DNA from: Malania oleifera
Lineage: Eukaryota; Streptophyta; Magnoliopsida; Santalales; Ximeniaceae
Direction: 5' to 3'
Assembly (NCBI RefSeq): GCF_029873635.1
Contig: NC_080420.1
Location: forward strand, 31,983,032-32,047,031
Length of the DNA stretch: 64,000 nucleotides
In this document: piece by piece, positions 32,029-44,619 of the stretch
Layout: each line of letters starts with the position of its first letter
Position numbering within the stretch: the first letter of the stretch is position 1
Position numbers and translations under genes: made by a program
The notes under the pieces: model-generated
Told to the model about the DNA's origin: nothing
The model's database searches: none
Seen by the model: the letters and a program-made list of their open reading frames with translations, nothing else

Positions 32029-33473
32029 ATGATTCTCATGAAGCCCTCAGGGGCTCAGTCTAAGCCTCCTATTACCATACGAACTGCCCGGTGTTACCTT
32101 TCCATGGAATATATGCGTAATGTTAATTGCTTATTCGCTATTCCTGATGATATTCATACTTGGTTTCCTAATAGCTCCGAGTTTGCTCTAGAGTCGGGGC
32201 CCAATGAGATATGTTTATACACTGACTTCCTAGATCTAGGTCTTCGACTACCCTTTCATCCTTTCTTCTCAAACGTCCTCCAATTTTATAACATAGCTCT
32301 CTCATAACTTGTCCCCAATTCGTACTTATCGTTGGTGTCATTCGCCATCCTCCTCCTAAAACGAGGTCATCGGCCCAAAGTGCCTCTATTTCGGAGTTGC
32401 TTTCAGATGAGGATGCATTCCGTAAAGAAAGAACTGTACTACTTCAACTCCCTTCCCAAGTATAAACTATTTACTCCTGGTAGTTCTTCCATTCATGAGT
32501 GGAAGTTTTGATTCTTCTTTGCCTCTAGGGAGCTAAATTATCATGGGCCTCGCGTCTAAGGCTACTCCTCTTGATGGTGATGTTCCTTCCTCTATCTTTT
32601 ATTTTTTCTGCTCGTGCCTGGGTTATGTTAGGTGTGTGTATGTTTGTCTCTAATCTTTTCTTTTTGTTTTAGCTCGGCTGTGGCACTTGGCTCCTACTCT
32701 TTCCCTGCCAAAGTAGGCCATTCTTAAGGACCTGCAAGATAGTAGTCGACAGGGGATTACCCCACACAGTGAACTGCTCAAGGAATGGGTCCTTGTGCAG
32801 TACGGGCTTTGTCGCGTCTCTTCGAGTAGATGCTTTTCCTATTTTATGGTGTACGTGCTCGTATTTGCACTATGCTATGTTTTCTCACCTTTTCCCTTTT
32901 GCAGATATGGACTTTAACCAATACGAGGCAGTGATGGCGGAGGCGAAGAAGCAGAGGTCAAGCAAGAAGAAGAAGAAGAGAGATTTTGAAGGCGACTCTT
33001 CTCAAATGCGGGATACCCCTATAGTGGACAGTGAGCCTTTACCTCCAATGGACCCGGCCATGCCTACTCCTTCGAGCCCTATTTTTCATGAGCCTACTCT
33101 TACTGGTCCTACTCTGTGCCGTGCGATGCATGTGGAGGACCTTATAGAGGCTAAGATGTCGCTTCCGGATCATTTGTCCGCAACAATGCGACATACTTCC
33201 TACCAGGTACCCTTGTTAGTCTTGTACATGACCTTACTTTCAGTGCTCTTAACTATTGGTGATCTTGCTTATAGATGGCAACCATGGCTTTGGCCTAAGA
33301 GGAGAAGGTGGCTGATGTATCGGCAGACCCTGGATGCGAAGGAGAAATATGTTGTTGCCCAAAATAAGTTGCTTGAAGCTCGAGCAGATGCTAAACATTG
33401 CGAGAGGGCTCATGAAGAGGAGATAGCGAGGATTCGTCGTGAAGAAATCCCTGCTACTGTTTCAGAGTACTAG
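32029..33473 (+). pseudogene. antisense gene of the Tat-type Gypsy element (PF04195-like)
   Basis: It lies on the strand opposite gag-pol, between integrase and the 3' LTR. The first part (32029-32480) contains GPNEICLYTDFLDLGLRLPF and HPFFSNVLQFYNIALS. These fit the Pfam family PF04195 ('putative gypsy type transposon'), which has a conserved FxxFLxxGLRxPxHPFxxxxL core. The later part (32904-33473) has a Lys/Ser-rich stretch (KKQRSSKKKKKRDF), Pro-rich sequence and a Glu/Arg-rich probable coiled coil. It is flanked by splice-like borders near 32904 and 33207-33276. Antisense extra genes are known in the Tat lineage; their role is unknown. This copy is broken. Confidence 0.7.
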
Positions 33474-34114
33474 AATTCCAAGAAGTTCATCTTTGATACC
33501 ACCAAGACTTACCGCGAAGGCTTGCAAAGGTGCTGAGAGCAGGTCAAGATGATGCATCCTGACCTTTCTTTAGTTGGTGTGTGCTTGTATGGTTACGACA
33601 ATGAAAGCCCAAAATCGGGGAAGGAGATGGACGAGATCAAGGAGATTGAGATCAGGGAAGGGAGTAAAGTTGATGATTAGAGAGATTAGCTCGTCGTCTT
33701 ATTATATCTTTGATAGTACACTTTGGATATTGAAGCCTTTTAATTATGTTGTACAACATTTTGAGTAATAGATTTTTATTTCTATTGTCCAACTTTTTGA
33801 GTAATGGAATTTCAAGAGTAGTACTTCTTTAACATATCGGAGTTCCATGTGTTTTTTATTTTCCTTCCCCCTAATTCTTTTAAAGTGTATGTCCTCTGCT
33901 TGATTTTTTATGCAACTTGGTATGGTCCGTCCCAATTGGACTTCAGCTTGTTTGATCCTAGCTCTACCAGGTTGTTTCGCACCTTCCTAAGGACCAAATC
34001 TCCTGGGTTGAATGTTCGTGCCTTAACTCCAGCATTGTAATACCTGGCCACTTTTTGTTGGTATGTTATGACTCTCAACTGTGCTTGGTCATGTCTTTCT
34101 TCTAGGAAATCTAA

Positions 34115-34996
34115 TTATGCTCTCATCTCTTCATTGTTGTTCTTCTCATCAAAATGTTGTCTTTGCCAGGAGGATATTCCGACCTCGGCAGGAATGACTG
34201 CCTTTGCTCCAAAGGTCAGCATAAAAGGGGTTTCTTCCGTGGCTGCCCGTTGGGTTGAGTGGTATGTCCAAATTATTGACGGGAGCTCTTCCACCCATCT
34301 GCTTTGTGAAGTTTCGAGTCGTGTTCTTAAACCGTGCAGTATTGTCCGGTCCATGTTCTCCACCTGATCGTTGCTTTGTGGACGTGCGACATATGCGAAT
34401 AGAAGTTTTATGCTTAGGTCAGCACAAAATTTCTTAAAGCGCTCATTGTCGAATTGTCTTTCGTGGTCCATTACTATAGCCCATGAGATGTCGAACTTGT
34501 AAATCACTGAAACCCTTACGAATCTAGCGATATTGCGCACTGTTATGTGGGCTAAGGCTTCTACTTCTACCCACTTGGTGAAGTAATTAGCCACTAACAA
34601 AAATTTCCTTTGCCCTGTGGCTTGAGACAACAGTCATCTAGTCCCCATTGGGCGAAGGGACAAGGGCTCGTTAGGGGGGGAGAGAATACTGGTTGGCATG
34701 CGTGGTATTCCGACACACCTCTGGCACCTATCGCACCATTTAACCATTTCAAGCACATCTTTCTTCATGGTGGGCCAGCAGAACTCTTGTCGCAAAGCCT
34801 TGTGGGCCAAGGCCATTTTGGCCAAGTGATTTACGCATATCCCTTCGTGAATTTTCTTTAGCACGTATTCTCCGTCTTCAGTACCTAAGCACCGCAGGTA
34901 TGGCAATGTTAGGGACCGCTTGTACAACTCTTGGTTTATGAGTGTGTACCGGGCTGCCCTCCTTCTTATCTTCATAGACTCCTTCTTTTCGTTCAA
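34115..34996 (-). pseudogene. Gypsy 1 integrase remnant
   Basis: The zinc-binding domain (GICVNHLAKMALAHKALRQ, then CDRCQRCVG) is at 34634-34996. The catalytic core (LLVANYFTKWVEVEAL, YVARPQSNDQVENMDRTIL) is at 34115-34630. The order after RNase H fits Gypsy. Broken. Confidence 0.9.
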
Positions 34997-35070
34997 TAAG
35001 GACCCATCCCAAAGGTACTATATTAAGGGGTTTCTCCGTTCTCCTTTGATAGCTTCAACCACCGCCAAGT

Positions 35071-35800
35071 TTACATTGACCTCCTCGTAGGAAGGCTTTC
35101 CAACTCTTTCCAAGTAGACGATGCTCTCCAATCTAACTTTGTAGCTGAGGCCAATCTTGCCAATGCATCAACCTTTTCGTTCTTCGATCGTGGTACGTGC
35201 TCTATATCAAACTGAGTGAATGTTTTGATGTACTCTTGCACTTTTGCTAGGTATTTCTTCATTTTCTGTTCCTTGGCCTCAAATTCTCCCTTCAGTTGCT
35301 CCATCACCAATTGTGAATCGCTCGACACATGAATCCGACCCACTCTAAGGGACTCTGCTAGGTGTAAACCTACCAGCAGGGCTTCATATTCAGCATCATT
35401 ATTAGTTTCCACGAACTCCAACCTTAACACATAGGTGTTTTCGAATCGTCTAGCACCATAAGGATTAGCCCTGCTCCTCCTCCGACTACATTAGATGATC
35501 CATCCATATGTAGTGTCTAGGCCTTTGGTTCTTCAGTTGTTTCGTGGGATTGTTCCACCATGAAGTCGGCCAGCTCCTGATCTTTGATAGTGGGCTTTGG
35601 TTGGTAATGTGTGTTGAATTCTCCTATCTTAATTGACCATATCTTCATTCTCCTCGAGGTCTCCAGTTGATGAAAGATCTGTTTCATCGGTAAGTTGGTC
35701 AACACAATTATCTTGTGTTCCTGAAAGTATGGTATTAACTTTCGCGCTGTACAAATAACTGCAAAGGCTGCCTTTTCCGCTGTGGCGTAATTTAACTCGG
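35071..35800 (-). pseudogene. Gypsy 1 RNase H remnant
   Basis: TNNDAEYEALLVGLHLAESL, SSDSQLVMEQLKGEF and RSKNEKVDALARLA match the archaeal-type RNase H that Tat-lineage elements carry in addition to the connection region at about 35517-35705. Broken. Confidence 0.85.
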
Positions 35801-36103
35801 CTCTGAAGCCATGTATAGGTAGAGTTCGTTTCCTGTTGTTGCCTTGGTTTGTAGTGGGGGGGGGGGAACCAAGGTATTGCTTGAGTTGTTTGAAGGCCTT
35901 ATCTTACTCCTCCCCCCATTCAAATCCTTTTTTCTTTCGTAGTACCTTGAAGAAGGGTAGACTTTTATCTCCTGAGCAGGAGACAAACCTATTGAGTGAG
36001 GCAATCCTTCCGGTTAAGACCTGGACCTCCTTCTTTGTTCGAGGGGCTTTCATCTCCAATAGCGCTCATATCTTGTCTAAGTTAGCTTCTATTCCTCTGT
36101 GTG

Positions 36104-36750
36104 TCACCATGAAGCCCAGAAATTTTCTAGAAGATACACCAAACACGCATTGGAAGGGTTTAATTTCATTTGATACTTGCGCAACAGCTCGAATGTGCCC
36201 TTTAAGTATTTGCAATGCTCCTTTGCTTTTAGGATTTTCACAAGCATGTCGTCAATGTATGCCTCCATTATTTTTCTGAATCGATATTTAAACATCCTGT
36301 TTACCAGCCGCTGGTACGATGCCCCCGCATTCTTCAATCCAAAAGGCATCACCCTGTAACAGTAGAGTCCCCTTTCCGTGATGAATGACGTTTTCTCCTC
36401 GTCTCTTGGGTGCATTGGGATTTGGTTGTATCCCAAATACGCATCCATGAAACTCAAGAGCTCATGTCCAGATGTCAAGTCCACTAGCTAGTCAATGCAG
36501 GGAAGTGGAAAGTTGTCTTTCGGGCATGCCTTATTCAAAATCGTGAAGTCAATACAAGTCCGCCACTTTCCATTTGGCTTTTTTACCAAGACTACATTGC
36601 TGAGCCATTATGGATAGCTGACTTCCTTGACGAATTTGGCCTGTACTAGCTTCGTCACTTCTTCATCTATCACCTTGATTCGCCATAATGCAAAGCTCCT
36701 CTTCTTTTTTTTAAAGGGCTTATGGCTAGGGTCGACCTACAACCTATGCT
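36104..36750 (-). pseudogene. Gypsy 1 reverse transcriptase remnant
   Basis: The pieces FMDAYLGYNQIPMHPRDEEK, TERGLYCYRVMPFGLKNAG and MEAYIDDMLVK show the Gypsy reverse transcriptase. The YIDDM catalytic motif is recognisable. Broken. Confidence 0.9.
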
Positions 36751-36899
36751 CCATGAATGTAGGGTTAATCCTCGGCAGTCATCAGTCGACCAGGCAAAGA
36801 TGTCCATAAACTCACTTAGTAATCTACTCAACTCCATTTTTAGAATGTCTGATAAGCGACTTCCTATCTAGACACACCTCTCCCGATCGCCGTTTATAG

Positions 36900-37500
36900 G
36901 GATGTTCATAAGATCCTCGTCAATTGCGCCGATTCGGGGACCGTCTCCCCTTACCTCTAGGTCTTCAATAGTCAGGGCCTCCCATGCCTCATTCTTTCCT
37001 TTTAATGCCATCACATAACAATTTTTGGGCTGCTGATTGATTTCCCTTAATCATCCCCATCCCGTGTGGAGTAGGAAATTTTACTTTTAAGTGGTAAGTG
37101 GATATCACGGCTCAGGTTACGTTAAGTGAGGGGAAGCCCATTATGGCAACCACCAAAAATTTGCCATCAAGGTGATTTGTTGACGTCCCCATGGTCACTA
37201 GGAGCGTTATCGTACCCATCGGATGTAACACATTTCCTCCGAATCCAACCAATGGGATGGAGATGGCTTTTAGGCATTATTTACTTATTTTCATCTCTTG
37301 GAGCACCAACGAGAATATTATGTTGGCCGAGCTCCTATTGTCTACTAGTACTCGTCTCACCTTGTAGTTGACCATCAGTAGTGACACTACCAAGGCATCA
37401 TCATGAGGCTGATGCACTCCCTCCTCATCTTTCTTGTTGAAGGTGATAATGTCTTCCTGCTTTTGTTTCTTATCATCCAACTTCCTTTCCTCTATTATGA
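36900..37500 (-). pseudogene. Gypsy 1 protease remnant
   Basis: HDDALVVSLLMVNYKVRRVL followed by a segment resembling the aspartic protease active-site region. It lies between gag and reverse transcriptase. Broken. Confidence 0.75.
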
Positions 37501-37522
37501 GTACTTGTTTGGCATACCTCTT

Positions 37523-38983
37523 CTAGGTGCCTCCACTGTCTCCACCACTGGAGGGTCTGCCGAAGATCATTGCTATCTCTCTAACAACTTGCTCTTCCTT
37601 CTTTTCTACTTTGGGATTTTTCTGCTTGCGAGCTTCCCTTTGGCGATCCAATTTTTTCACGAATCCTAACAGATGCCCCCTTTTTATCAGGGCCTCAATT
37701 TCGTTTTTGAGGTGAATATACTCCTCAGTATCGTGCCTGTGATTCCTATGGAACTGACAATACTTTGACATATTTCGCTTATACGAGGGTGTTCGCATAG
37801 GTTCAAGCCACAAAACGTACCCCTTATCTTGTATATGAATTAACACATTAGTGCGAGGTGTGTTCAGGGGAGTATAAGATTGAAACTTACTAGTATGTCC
37901 TGCTCCTTTGGAACTACTTTGAGGTTTGTTGCTCTCCTGTCTTTTCCTGGCCCTAGAAGGTTTGCCAATATCTCTAATCCCTTTTCTTTTAAATTCGGCC
38001 CGATCTCTCCTTGTATCTATTACCTCTTCCAAGTTGATGTATTTTTGTGCCTTAGCCATCAGCTCCCCCATGTTGGCCGGTGGCTTCTTCCCTAACAAGT
38101 ATAGGAAAGCTCTGGGTTGGAGGGTCGTGGTTAGGGCCACCAATGCCACCTCGCGATCCAAGTTGCGGATCTCTAGGGTTGTTATGACGAAGTGGTGTAT
38201 AAACTTCTTCAACGTCTCCCGTTCTCCTTGAACCAAACTCATTAAATGAGCCATGGTTTTGGCGATCCTTCAACTACTGATGAAATGACCCATAAATTGC
38301 TGCTCTATCTCTAAGAATGAGCTGATTGACCTAGGCTTCAAGGTTTGATACCATGCCCTGGCATTACCTTTAAGGGTATCTGCAAACGCAAGACACAAGA
38401 TGGCATCGAGTGCACCCTACAGCTGCATCAATACTTTGAAGGTTTCCAGGTGATCCACTAGGTCAGTCGAGCCTTCATTCCTTTTAAAAGTTGGCATCTT
38501 GAACTTGTTAGGCAGCGGAACCTCCATCACTTCTTTGGTAATGGTGGATCCAACTATTTTAACAAACTTTCCTCGTAAGAAGGGTTAGTTCGTCCCTCTT
38601 TCATCGTTTTTTTCTATTTGATCTATCTTTTTTATCCTCTCCTCTAGCTCATTCGATCGTTGCTCGTTTGCCCCCACACTATTCGCATCCTCCACTTTCT
38701 TTGGGGGATTTGTTTTTCTATTGCTCTCCTTCAGGTCTTCTGCTTTCTTTAATAAGTTAGGGTCGATCGACTATTGGTGAAGGACATGTTCTCCATGACT
38801 TTTTTGTTGTAAGAGCATGTTGAACATGTCCTCTATCTTCTTCTGGGAGGCTTCCATTCTCTTTTGGAAGATAAGGAACTCCTCCCTTGTGACTCCTGAA
38901 CGATCTACGGGTGTAGAGTGCACAGACTGGGGCAACTGATCGCCTGCAGCTGGGTTAGATTTGGAGTTGGTAGTTGTTGCCAT
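37523..38983 (-). pseudogene. Gypsy 1 gag remnant
   Basis: The start of gag is MATTTNSKSNPAAGDQLPQS at 38771-38983, close to the 5' LTR. The core at 37523-38254 has MAHLMSLVQGERETLKKFIH and KAQKYINLEEVIDTR. Then comes the zinc-knuckle-like YCQFHRNHRHDTEEYIHLKN. Broken. Confidence 0.88.
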
Positions 38984-39051
38984 GATTCATGGATCGACAC
39001 CGAAAGTGTGATGAACAGCTCTCAAAAGCGTTCCCATAAGATGGTACCAAC

Positions 39052-39511
39052 TGTTGCGGAATAGAGATGTCGAGGACCTCCGACAAGCCTTCCGATCTCC
39101 AATCACCTGAAAAAGGTGAAAACAAAGGTGGCTTGGAGGATTCGGGGTGTATTCTTGGGATCTCTCCTATGCCTAAGTAAGGGAATGCTTTAGAGAGGTT
39201 GAAAACAACAGTGAAATTGAGTTAGAATGAGATACCTTTTTATTTTCACCTTCCTATTTATAGTAAAGGAGTTTGACCTTACGAAGTAATGCCATTTATT
39301 GGCGAGTTATGGCGTAGACGTGAATTGCTTAGGCCTTTATGAGGTGTACACCAGTTGTTTATGACGTGAACGTGAGTTACTCTGGCCGTTATGACGTTTG
39401 ACTTATTCTGATTAGTTACCTTCGAGTGTTGATGACCTTAATTGTTGCTGTGTCCTAATTGTCCCCTATGGCAGATTGACCATTTGATCTTGGTATATTT
39501 AGAGTGTATCA
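39052..39511 (-). repeat. 5' LTR of Gypsy 1
   Basis: 460 bases beginning TGTTGCGGAATAG and ending GTGTATCA. It contains a partial duplication around 39300-39400 (two pieces like GGCGTAGACGTGAATTGC and GACGTGAACGTGAGTTAC). Confidence 0.9.
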
Positions 39512-39858
39512 ATATTTTTTACATTTTAACAAAAAAATACTGTATATATAAATTTTGGATACTAACACGATAATTATTAACCACATAAAACTTATCTTAA
39601 TCACCTAAAACTTTTTGCCCATTTTACATTCCCATGTAAATATTTTGTTATATAACTTTTAACACAAAATCCAAAAGCTAGCGAGTTTCCCTTATTGGCT
39701 TCTTCCCTCCTTTAATAATATAATTATGTGGCTTAGCTTAAGTCCTTATTCCAAAGAATAAAGTTGCACGTAGAGAGTGTGGCTCTCTTTCCTTTTTTAA
39801 AAAATAGCATGATGTTTTTTACCTTTAAAAATTGATATTCAATTCAGGAGAAATGGAA
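39512..39858. repeat. tandem duplication, copy B, right part
   Basis: Continues the copy cut at 29377. It matches 28390-28798 with marks such as TAACACGATAATTATTAACC and CCAAAAGCTAGCGAGTTTCC. Confidence 0.75.
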
Positions 39859-41170
39859 AATGGCTCTTAGGACAAGACAAAATGTTATTCATCACAAAAA
39901 ATTGTTATAAAAAAATTTGAAAATATTTTTTGAAATTTCATGAGTTTTTAAAATTTATAGTGTGGAAAAAAATCATTAAGTTTCAGTAAGTCATGTGATT
40001 TTTTTCATGACTTGAACAAATTTCATGTGATTAAAAACGAGAGACAAAAATAAGTTATAACTTCTGAGATATGAGGTTTGCAAACCTTGTCCCATATTTT
40101 TAGGTCCCATTTTATGTTTTAAAAATATAAAAGAAAGAAAAGGAAAATATGAATAAATCTATTTTTCCTTGTTTGGTTGTCATTAATGTGATAGAGAAGA
40201 TAAAAATATATATAATAAATCAATAGAAAAAAAAGTAATTTTACACATAATTAAAATTTTGATTTTTTTTAAAATTTTTATAACAATAGAACAAATAATT
40301 ATTTTTCATAATATTTGATATAAAGAGAAAATATAATTCAAAAATAAATTTATTTCTTAATTTTCTTTCATTTTCTTTTCCCGAATAAAATTTTTATCCA
40401 AATAAAATCTTAATGTACTACAATTCCCAACTCTAGAGAATCATGAATAGTAATAAGAATTTGTAGGGTGTCTAAAAAATTAAGAAAAATCATGAGTGGT
40501 TATTTGTAGTCTTAGTAGTTATTGTTGTAATTGATAAGATTTATATTATTAACTTACTCATTAAAATTTTTATTTTTATGTTTTAAGTTTGAATTTGTTC
40601 AAATTGAGTGCCCTCCTAAAAATAGGACTAGTAGATAGGATAAGTCTCAATCTTAGGCATCCAAATTTAAAAATAATTCATTGAAAACAATATGTTTTTA
40701 ATTAAAGTTATTTTTCAATACAATTAATTTTATGAAAGAGTTGTGGGAATCAATTAATAGCAGTTTAAATTTGAAATTCTACTTTATTTTAAGTTTGAAA
40801 TTCATTAAGATAAGTATTTGGATTCAGTCAACATTAAATGCACATGAGTTCACATGATCACATTGTCGCATTGGAACACACCACTATGTTTATTATCAAA
40901 GAAATTATCTCCGCTCAATGCAGATGCACATGAGTTTCACATGGTCACACTAAAAGTTGCATCGGTACATGCCACTATATTTATTATTAAAAATATTATC
41001 ACCACTTAATGCAAGTGTCTTATATCTAAGAGGTCCTTACTACGTTATAGCGTTCAAATTTCAAACATAACACTTACATTGTTTGATCAAAAACTCATTT
41101 CTATGTGAATAAGAAGCGATTCAAAATTTTGAACGGGAAAAAAAAATTCTCAACTTGATTTATAGAAAAT
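39859..41170. other. intergenic with AT-rich MITE-like copy and a ~90-bp tandem pair
   Basis: No gene. 40130-40420 is a copy of the AT-rich MITE-like repeat also seen at 8560-8850 and 9200-9525. At 40837-41011 there are two tandem units of ~90 bases containing GCACATGAGTT, CACATGRTCACA and CCACTATRTTTATTAT. Confidence 0.5.
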
Positions 41171-41580
41171 TGATATATCCAAAATCAATAAATAGGGACT
41201 ACGGTTATAAAATCACCATTACTCATGCGTAACCGATATACCCAAATATAATAAGAATATTCATGGAGGGCTACAGTTATAAAACCACCATTAACACCCC
41301 CATGCAAATACCCTAAATTATTCATAACCTCCCCATCAATACAAAAATTAGAGGGCATGCTTCCACCACTATAAAATGGTACTTCGAGAGAAGGTAAGCA
41401 TCTCATTTTCATCCACTTTTCTCTTACTGTTGCAATCTAAACATCCCACAATCCCTAACTTAAGCATCAGAATGATCCCCAGGAGTACACCTTAGGTCTT
41501 CTAAACCATTTTTGTTTGATTCCTTTTAGGTAGCTACAGCTGAAGATCAATCTATGAAAGCCATTTGATTTTTGGTAGCA
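41171..41580 (+). repeat. 5' LTR of Gypsy 2
   Basis: 410 bases, TGATATATCC...GGTAGCA. Its first ~150 bases hold two tandem units of ~75 bases, each with GGYTACRGTTATAAAAYCACC, a feature shared with the 3' LTR. Confidence 0.82.
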
Positions 41581-41639
41581 AGAGTTGGCGTTGTTTGTGA
41601 GAAGTTTAGGAGATTTTCCATCTTTGACCATGGCCATAT

Positions 41640-42715
41640 CGCATAACTCCAACTCAGAACCCGTTGTGGGAAATCAATCACCCCAATCAATTTATTCCAC
41701 TATGATAGACAACCCAAGTGTGCTACTGAATGAATTTCTAGTATTCTAGAAAAGGGTGGAAGACATATTTACTACGATCTTGCACCAAAAAAAGGATCAT
41801 GGGAAAAAAAACCCTCAACCAATATGGGAGAAATGATAACACAAACCTAGAAATACATCAATTTAGAAGAGGTTATGACCACAAGAAGGACTCGGACCAA
41901 TTTGAAAGGGGAGAGCCCAAGGGACATGGATGAAGCAGCTAAAGGGGAAAAGAGGCAAGAAAGTAACAAGCAATCCAACAGTTCAAGGGAGGTGAGACTC
42001 ACACCTAAGTTCTAGTCCTACACCCCCCTTAAATGTCTTTCAAACCCATGTGCTGACGCATATAAGAGACAAAAGCTACATCTCTTAGCCAAAACCCATG
42101 CGCACTCCACCACACAAGAGGAGCACCTAATTTTTTTTCAAATTATATAGGGATCACGAGCATGACACAAAAGAGTGTGTCCACTTGAAAAATGAAATTG
42201 AAACTTTAATAAGAAGGGGGTATTTGTCAAAATTTATAAAAGTGAGTGATCATCGAGCCGAAACACAGAGTCATCAAAAACTAATGGTTGAGCAAAAAAA
42301 GGAACATGTTGTGGGAGAAATTGCCATGATTTTCAGTGGACCACTAGTGGAGGGGGATAGCAGAGGAGCAAGGAAGAGATCTACAAAGTAGGTTTTTGTA
42401 GCCGAGGATCAAAGGCAGAATCAGAAAAAAGTAAAGGTAAGAGGAGATCATCACCTTCATAGATGAAGATATAAAAGGTGTATAAGAACCACACGATGAC
42501 ACTTTGGTGGTATCGCTACTCGTTTCCAATTATTGGGTAAGAAGGGTACTGATAGACAATGGAAGTTTAACCGACATAATCTTTCAGTCGGTTTTGCAAA
42601 AAATGAATATGGGAAGGGAATGTCTAAAGTCTGTCTCAACGCCCTAAGTTGGATTTGGAGGAGACTTGGTTCATCCTTTAGGTATAATCATACTTTTGCT
42701 AACTATGGGAACACT
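41640..42715 (+). pseudogene. Gypsy 2 gag and protease remnant
   Basis: The frame at 42185-42391 reads KNEIETLIRRGYLSKFIKVS then VVGEIAMIFSGP. It parallels HLKNEIEALIKRGHLLGFVK and VVREIAMIFGRP in Gypsy 1, so the two elements are related. Downstream pieces resemble the protease. Broken, and cut by a foreign LTR. Confidence 0.75.
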
Positions 42716-44407
42716 GTAACGACCCCAAAAACATATATACATGATTAATGTAACGATCCTAAAAAATAAATAAATAAAATAAAATATTAATTAATTAATT
42801 AATTAATAATTAAAGAATATTATATTATATATATATATATATATATGTAAAGGAAGTAGACTTCCTGAACATTCAGGAAACCCCCCCTTTCTCATCGTCT
42901 CTCTCTCTCAATTTCTTTACCTGTCAAATTGAAGAATGAGCATCATTCCCAGGTCCCAGCTCTGTTTTTCAAGGATTTAACAAGAGATATTTCATCTTTT
43001 ACACACCATAGGCGCCACTCCAGAGTTAGGGTAAATGGGTTAGATTATGTCAGGTTTTATTTTAAAATATGCTTGATTTAAATTGAGTATGAGAATTTAA
43101 TTATTTCCATGTTTATCTTTTATTTTAAAAATATGTCTGTTTTAAATTAATTACGTGAATTTAATTATATTTATATGCTTGATTTAAATTAAGTTTGTTA
43201 AATTAATTATATTGATTTTATTCAAATATATACCTGAATTAAATTAAATTACGCAGATTTGACCAATTAAATTTGAGTACGTGAATATGGTTATATTTGT
43301 TTTATTTAAATATATTTGCGTTAAATTAAATTTGCGGAGGTGATTATACCCGCATTTTTATTAAATATATTCGAGTATATTATTATACGTTTTCTCTGGT
43401 GATTTGTGAAATTATAATTATTATACAAATCGTGTGACATGAGTTTAATTTATTTTATTGCATAATTGAGCAAGTTTGAGATTTTTACGGTATTATATTT
43501 ATTACGTGTTTATTGTGAATTTTACGGGGTTATATTTATTACATGTTTGATTGGGAATAATGACGAGATTTGGTTACAAATTATATGTTGAGAAAAATGA
43601 TGAGATCATTATACTGTATTGTTGTACAAAATGCAATTATATGTTTTATGAACCCTGATGGGCGGGATGTGGTGGATGCTCGATACCGTAGCTACAGATG
43701 AGTATTGGTGCAACCACACTATTGTGTAAGTGTTGGGGGTGGATAGTTGATTTGGCCTGAAAAGGGTTGTATACACACTTGTTGCCGGATCAAGATGTGA
43801 GGCAAATTGATTTTATAGACGTTATATTTTGATTTAGCCTTAGTCGGCCAACCAAGCTAAGTCCAGTCTTCATACTGCACAACTTGGTCATTGGGGTTAA
43901 ACATGACATGCATCGACATAAAGTTCTTTTATACATATTTGGATACTTATGTGATTATAATCATTTAATAGGCCTAAACGATGTTTTAGAGGAAAGTACA
44001 CATATTTATTTATATGTGTGATCTATGGTTTTCAAATGCAATTTGATTTAAAGTTAATTATTAAATGTATTTTTATTTAATAAAGTTCATTTTAACCACA
44101 CACTAATAATAATCTAGTCCTTACTTACTGAGAGGTGTCTCACCCAATTATTTTCATACATTTTAGATACCTTAAGGAGCTTAACCGAAATTAGAGTAGC
44201 GTAACGGAAGCATGGGTGGGATTAGAAAGACTGGTTTAAATTAAATATTTATTTTGTTATTTTTGTATGTTTTAGAATTTCTAAGGATATATTAAATTTG
44301 ATATTGGAGATATTGTGGTAATAAAAGGTTATTTAGTACTCTGGTATAATAGATATTTGAGGTCTTCAACTATATAAAGTTCGAGTCACTATAGTTGGTA
44401 TTAGAGC
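42715..44407 (+). mobile_element. Tekay-like Gypsy LTR inserted in Gypsy 2
   Basis: The insert begins TGTAACGACCCCAAAAA, with a second start-like TGTAACGATCC 34 bases later. It ends near CGAGTCACTATA and is followed by GTTGGTATTAGAGCA, a primer-binding-like sequence. It is therefore an LTR plus a few internal bases, not a clean solo LTR. Its interior matches the solo LTR at 60790-63319 (GGCCAACCAAGCTAAGTCCA, CACACACTAATAATAATCT). It splits the protease region of Gypsy 2. Confidence 0.75.
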
Positions 44408-44411
44408 AAAT

Positions 44412-44560
44412 ATTCAGGATACCACAAATACCTCTGCAGGAGGTCACCTTCATGATGAACCTCTTGGTGGTAGACCGTCATTACATCTACAATATAATAT
44501 TGGGATGCTTGACTTTCATAGATCGACCTTTGGCCGCATCCACCTGAAAGGAATCAAACA
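44412..44560 (+). pseudogene. Gypsy 2 protease continuation
   Basis: In one frame it reads EVTFMMNLLVVDRHYIYNII then GCLTFIDRPLA. This fits the region after the protease in Tat-type elements (VxFxVVDxPSAYNxILGRP). It resumes the gene interrupted at 42715. Confidence 0.7.
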
Positions 44561-44619
44561 TAAAAACAATACTTTAGTTCGTTAAACAAAGATCAAAAGG
44601 AAAAACTTTTTGGGAAATT

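Larger units (their letters stand above)
29378..39511 (-). mobile_element. Tat-lineage Gypsy retrotransposon 1, 10.1 kb, broken
   Basis: Minus-strand element with its 3' LTR at 29378-29789 and its 5' LTR at 39052-39511. The target duplication ATATT lies at 29373-29377 and 39512-39516. The sequence just inside the 5' LTR, TTGGTACCATCTTATGGGAA on the minus strand, is a diverged form of the TGGCGCC...TGTGGGAA site common in plant Gypsy elements. The order gag, protease, reverse transcriptase, RNase H, integrase is Gypsy. A long 3' region has tandem repeats and an antisense gene, as known in the Tat group. By eye the LTRs differ at about one base in eight, so it is old. It is broken in many places. 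Confidence 0.92.
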
